From VRUE01 sp963697805 (GTDB lineage: Bacteria; Actinomycetota; Thermoleophilia; Solirubrobacterales; 70-9): a stretch of 64,000 nucleotides of DNA. The stretch lies in NCBI GenBank assembly GCA_963697805.1, contig CAVOPB010000002.1, forward strand, positions 1,116,001 through 1,180,000, given 5' to 3'. The notes beneath the pieces were generated by a model. The model was given only the letters and a program-made list of their open reading frames with translations, was not told the DNA's origin and made no database searches. Below are positions 63,192-64,000 of the stretch, piece after piece. The translations under genes and the position numbers were made by a program. Within the stretch, counting starts at the first letter, position 1. Every line of letters starts with the position of its first letter.

Positions 63192-64000
63192 GCTGACCTC
63201 CTCGAGCTGCTCGTCGTCGCTGCCGGTGATTTCGGGGATCGCGGATCGACGATTTCTTTCGTCGCATCCCGTCGACGGTTCCCGTTTCCACCTTGCGGCG
63301 CCGTTCCGCCAGCGCACCCGCAGCCGTTCGGCATCGCGCCTGGCGGTGACGCGCGCTTGGGCGTCAGAAGACCGCCGCTTCCGTGCCAGGTCGGCGGCTT
63401 CCACCGCTCGAACTCTCGATGTGCGGCTATCGAGGAGCAACGGTTAGCGAACTGTGGGAACGCCCCGGAGGGCGGCAAACCGGGCGGCACGCGCCTGATT
63501 CGGATGTCGGCCGACCCCGAGCTGGATTCCTGGCGCCTGGCCGGTGATTTCCTCGGCTTCGATGAAGTTGACACGCCGGTATTGCCCTCAGGCACTGGGG
63601 AACGGCTGCACCACGGCTTCGCGCCCGCATCGACCGTAGGGCGGCGATCGCGGCAGTTCCAGTCTCTTCGGCTCGGTGCTTCGCTTGCGCCCGCTTATGC
63701 GGCGGTCGCTTCGCCTGTGCAGACGCGGACGCGGTTAGACGGGGTTCTTCGTTCCTCTTGGCGTGACTCGTGCTGTCGATGACTTCGGAAGTTGTTTTGC
63801 CGCTCGAGGCCGGCATCCCAGTCGGGGGGATTGTGGGAAGTCCTTCGGGATGTAGGGAGCTCGGTGTCATCAGATGCGCAACGGGACGTCAGCCCGGCCC
63901 CGGGACGCCCGCCCGAAGGCAGGACACCGGAACCGAACCGAAGGCCACGTCGGGCGTCCGCCACGACACGCCGACGGGCCTTGACGGGGGGAAAGCCAGC
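63192..64000 (-). other. Element interior, no confident gene
   Basis: About 800 nt upstream of the recombinase gene. A minus-strand ORF (63427-63870, about 147 residues) and fragments in other frames (for example a stretch VNFIEAEEITGQAPGIQLG) suggest a further small gene with frame breaks, but no family is recognised and no tRNA or transposase is seen. Confidence 0.35.

Noticed and set aside
63427..63870. Minus-strand 147-codon ORF in the mobile element
   Set aside because: No family, no ribosome-binding site and conflicting open stretches in other frames; listed only as part of the element interior.

Overview
The window is a very GC-rich, densely coding bacterial chromosome segment. Dihydrouridine-type markers are absent, so the placement rests on gene content: actinobacterial genes and habits (short-form HPF, SecA with a SEC-C tail, LCP envelope transferase, S41 protease beside ftsEX, TadE/TadG-like genes, frequent GTG/TTG starts and ATGA/GTGA/TTGA gene overlaps). 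A deep-branching actinobacterium of the Thermoleophilia/Solirubrobacterales type fits best; this is an inference, no search was run.

Region by region. 1-201 is the 3' end of the ATP synthase operon (atpC), followed by a hairpin-rich spacer. 0.4-9.8 kb is an envelope-polysaccharide block (M20 peptidase, LCP protein, UDP-glucose dehydrogenase, two sugar nucleotidyltransferases, phosphoglucose/phosphomannose isomerase, with ahcY inserted, then a ComF-like protein). 9.8-19.8 kb holds housekeeping genes: aldo/keto reductase, hpf, secA, prfB with a programmed +1 frameshift, an esterase, an ECF-like sigma factor coupled to ogt, and nadC. 19.8-24 kb has a cupredoxin, an Fpg/Nei glycosylase, nadA and transketolase. 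24-33 kb has ftsE-ftsX-S41 protease and a trans-translation/RNA-quality set (RNase R-like, smpB, tmRNA), with a long proline-rich membrane protein ending in a helix-hairpin-helix. 33-39.6 kb is a mixed set (peroxiredoxin, DUF1697, MBL hydrolase, OsmC, purU, Rpf-like transglycosylase, HD protein, uppP).

39.6-54.2 kb is a phosphate and polyphosphate island: PhoB/PhoP-type response regulator, a receiver-less winged-helix protein, pstSCAB, phoU, ppx, CHAD protein(s), a PHP-glycosyltransferase fusion, ppk, a DUF47/PhoU-like protein and a Pit transporter. Four intergenic regions in it carry 11-bp-spaced TTCACAG/TTTACAT-like direct repeats that look like Pho boxes, and an orphan minus-strand terminator beside one of them suggests a small RNA. 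No sensor kinase is visible. 54.2-61.5 kb has TadE-like genes, a four-subunit 2-oxoacid oxidoreductase whose last subunit is GltD-like, and a TadG-like/VanY carboxypeptidase fusion. That last gene is cut off just before its final zinc-ligand motif by an element carrying a large serine recombinase (61.5 kb to beyond the window end).

A caution on quality: from about 44 kb onward many genes (pstA, pstB, the glycosyltransferase, ppk, DUF47, pit, the oxidoreductase beta subunit, the start of the GltD-like gene and the recombinase) are broken by single-base insertions and deletions while the encoded motifs on both sides stay intact. Clean genes lie between them. Sequencing or assembly error is the simplest explanation; recent decay cannot be excluded from sequence alone.
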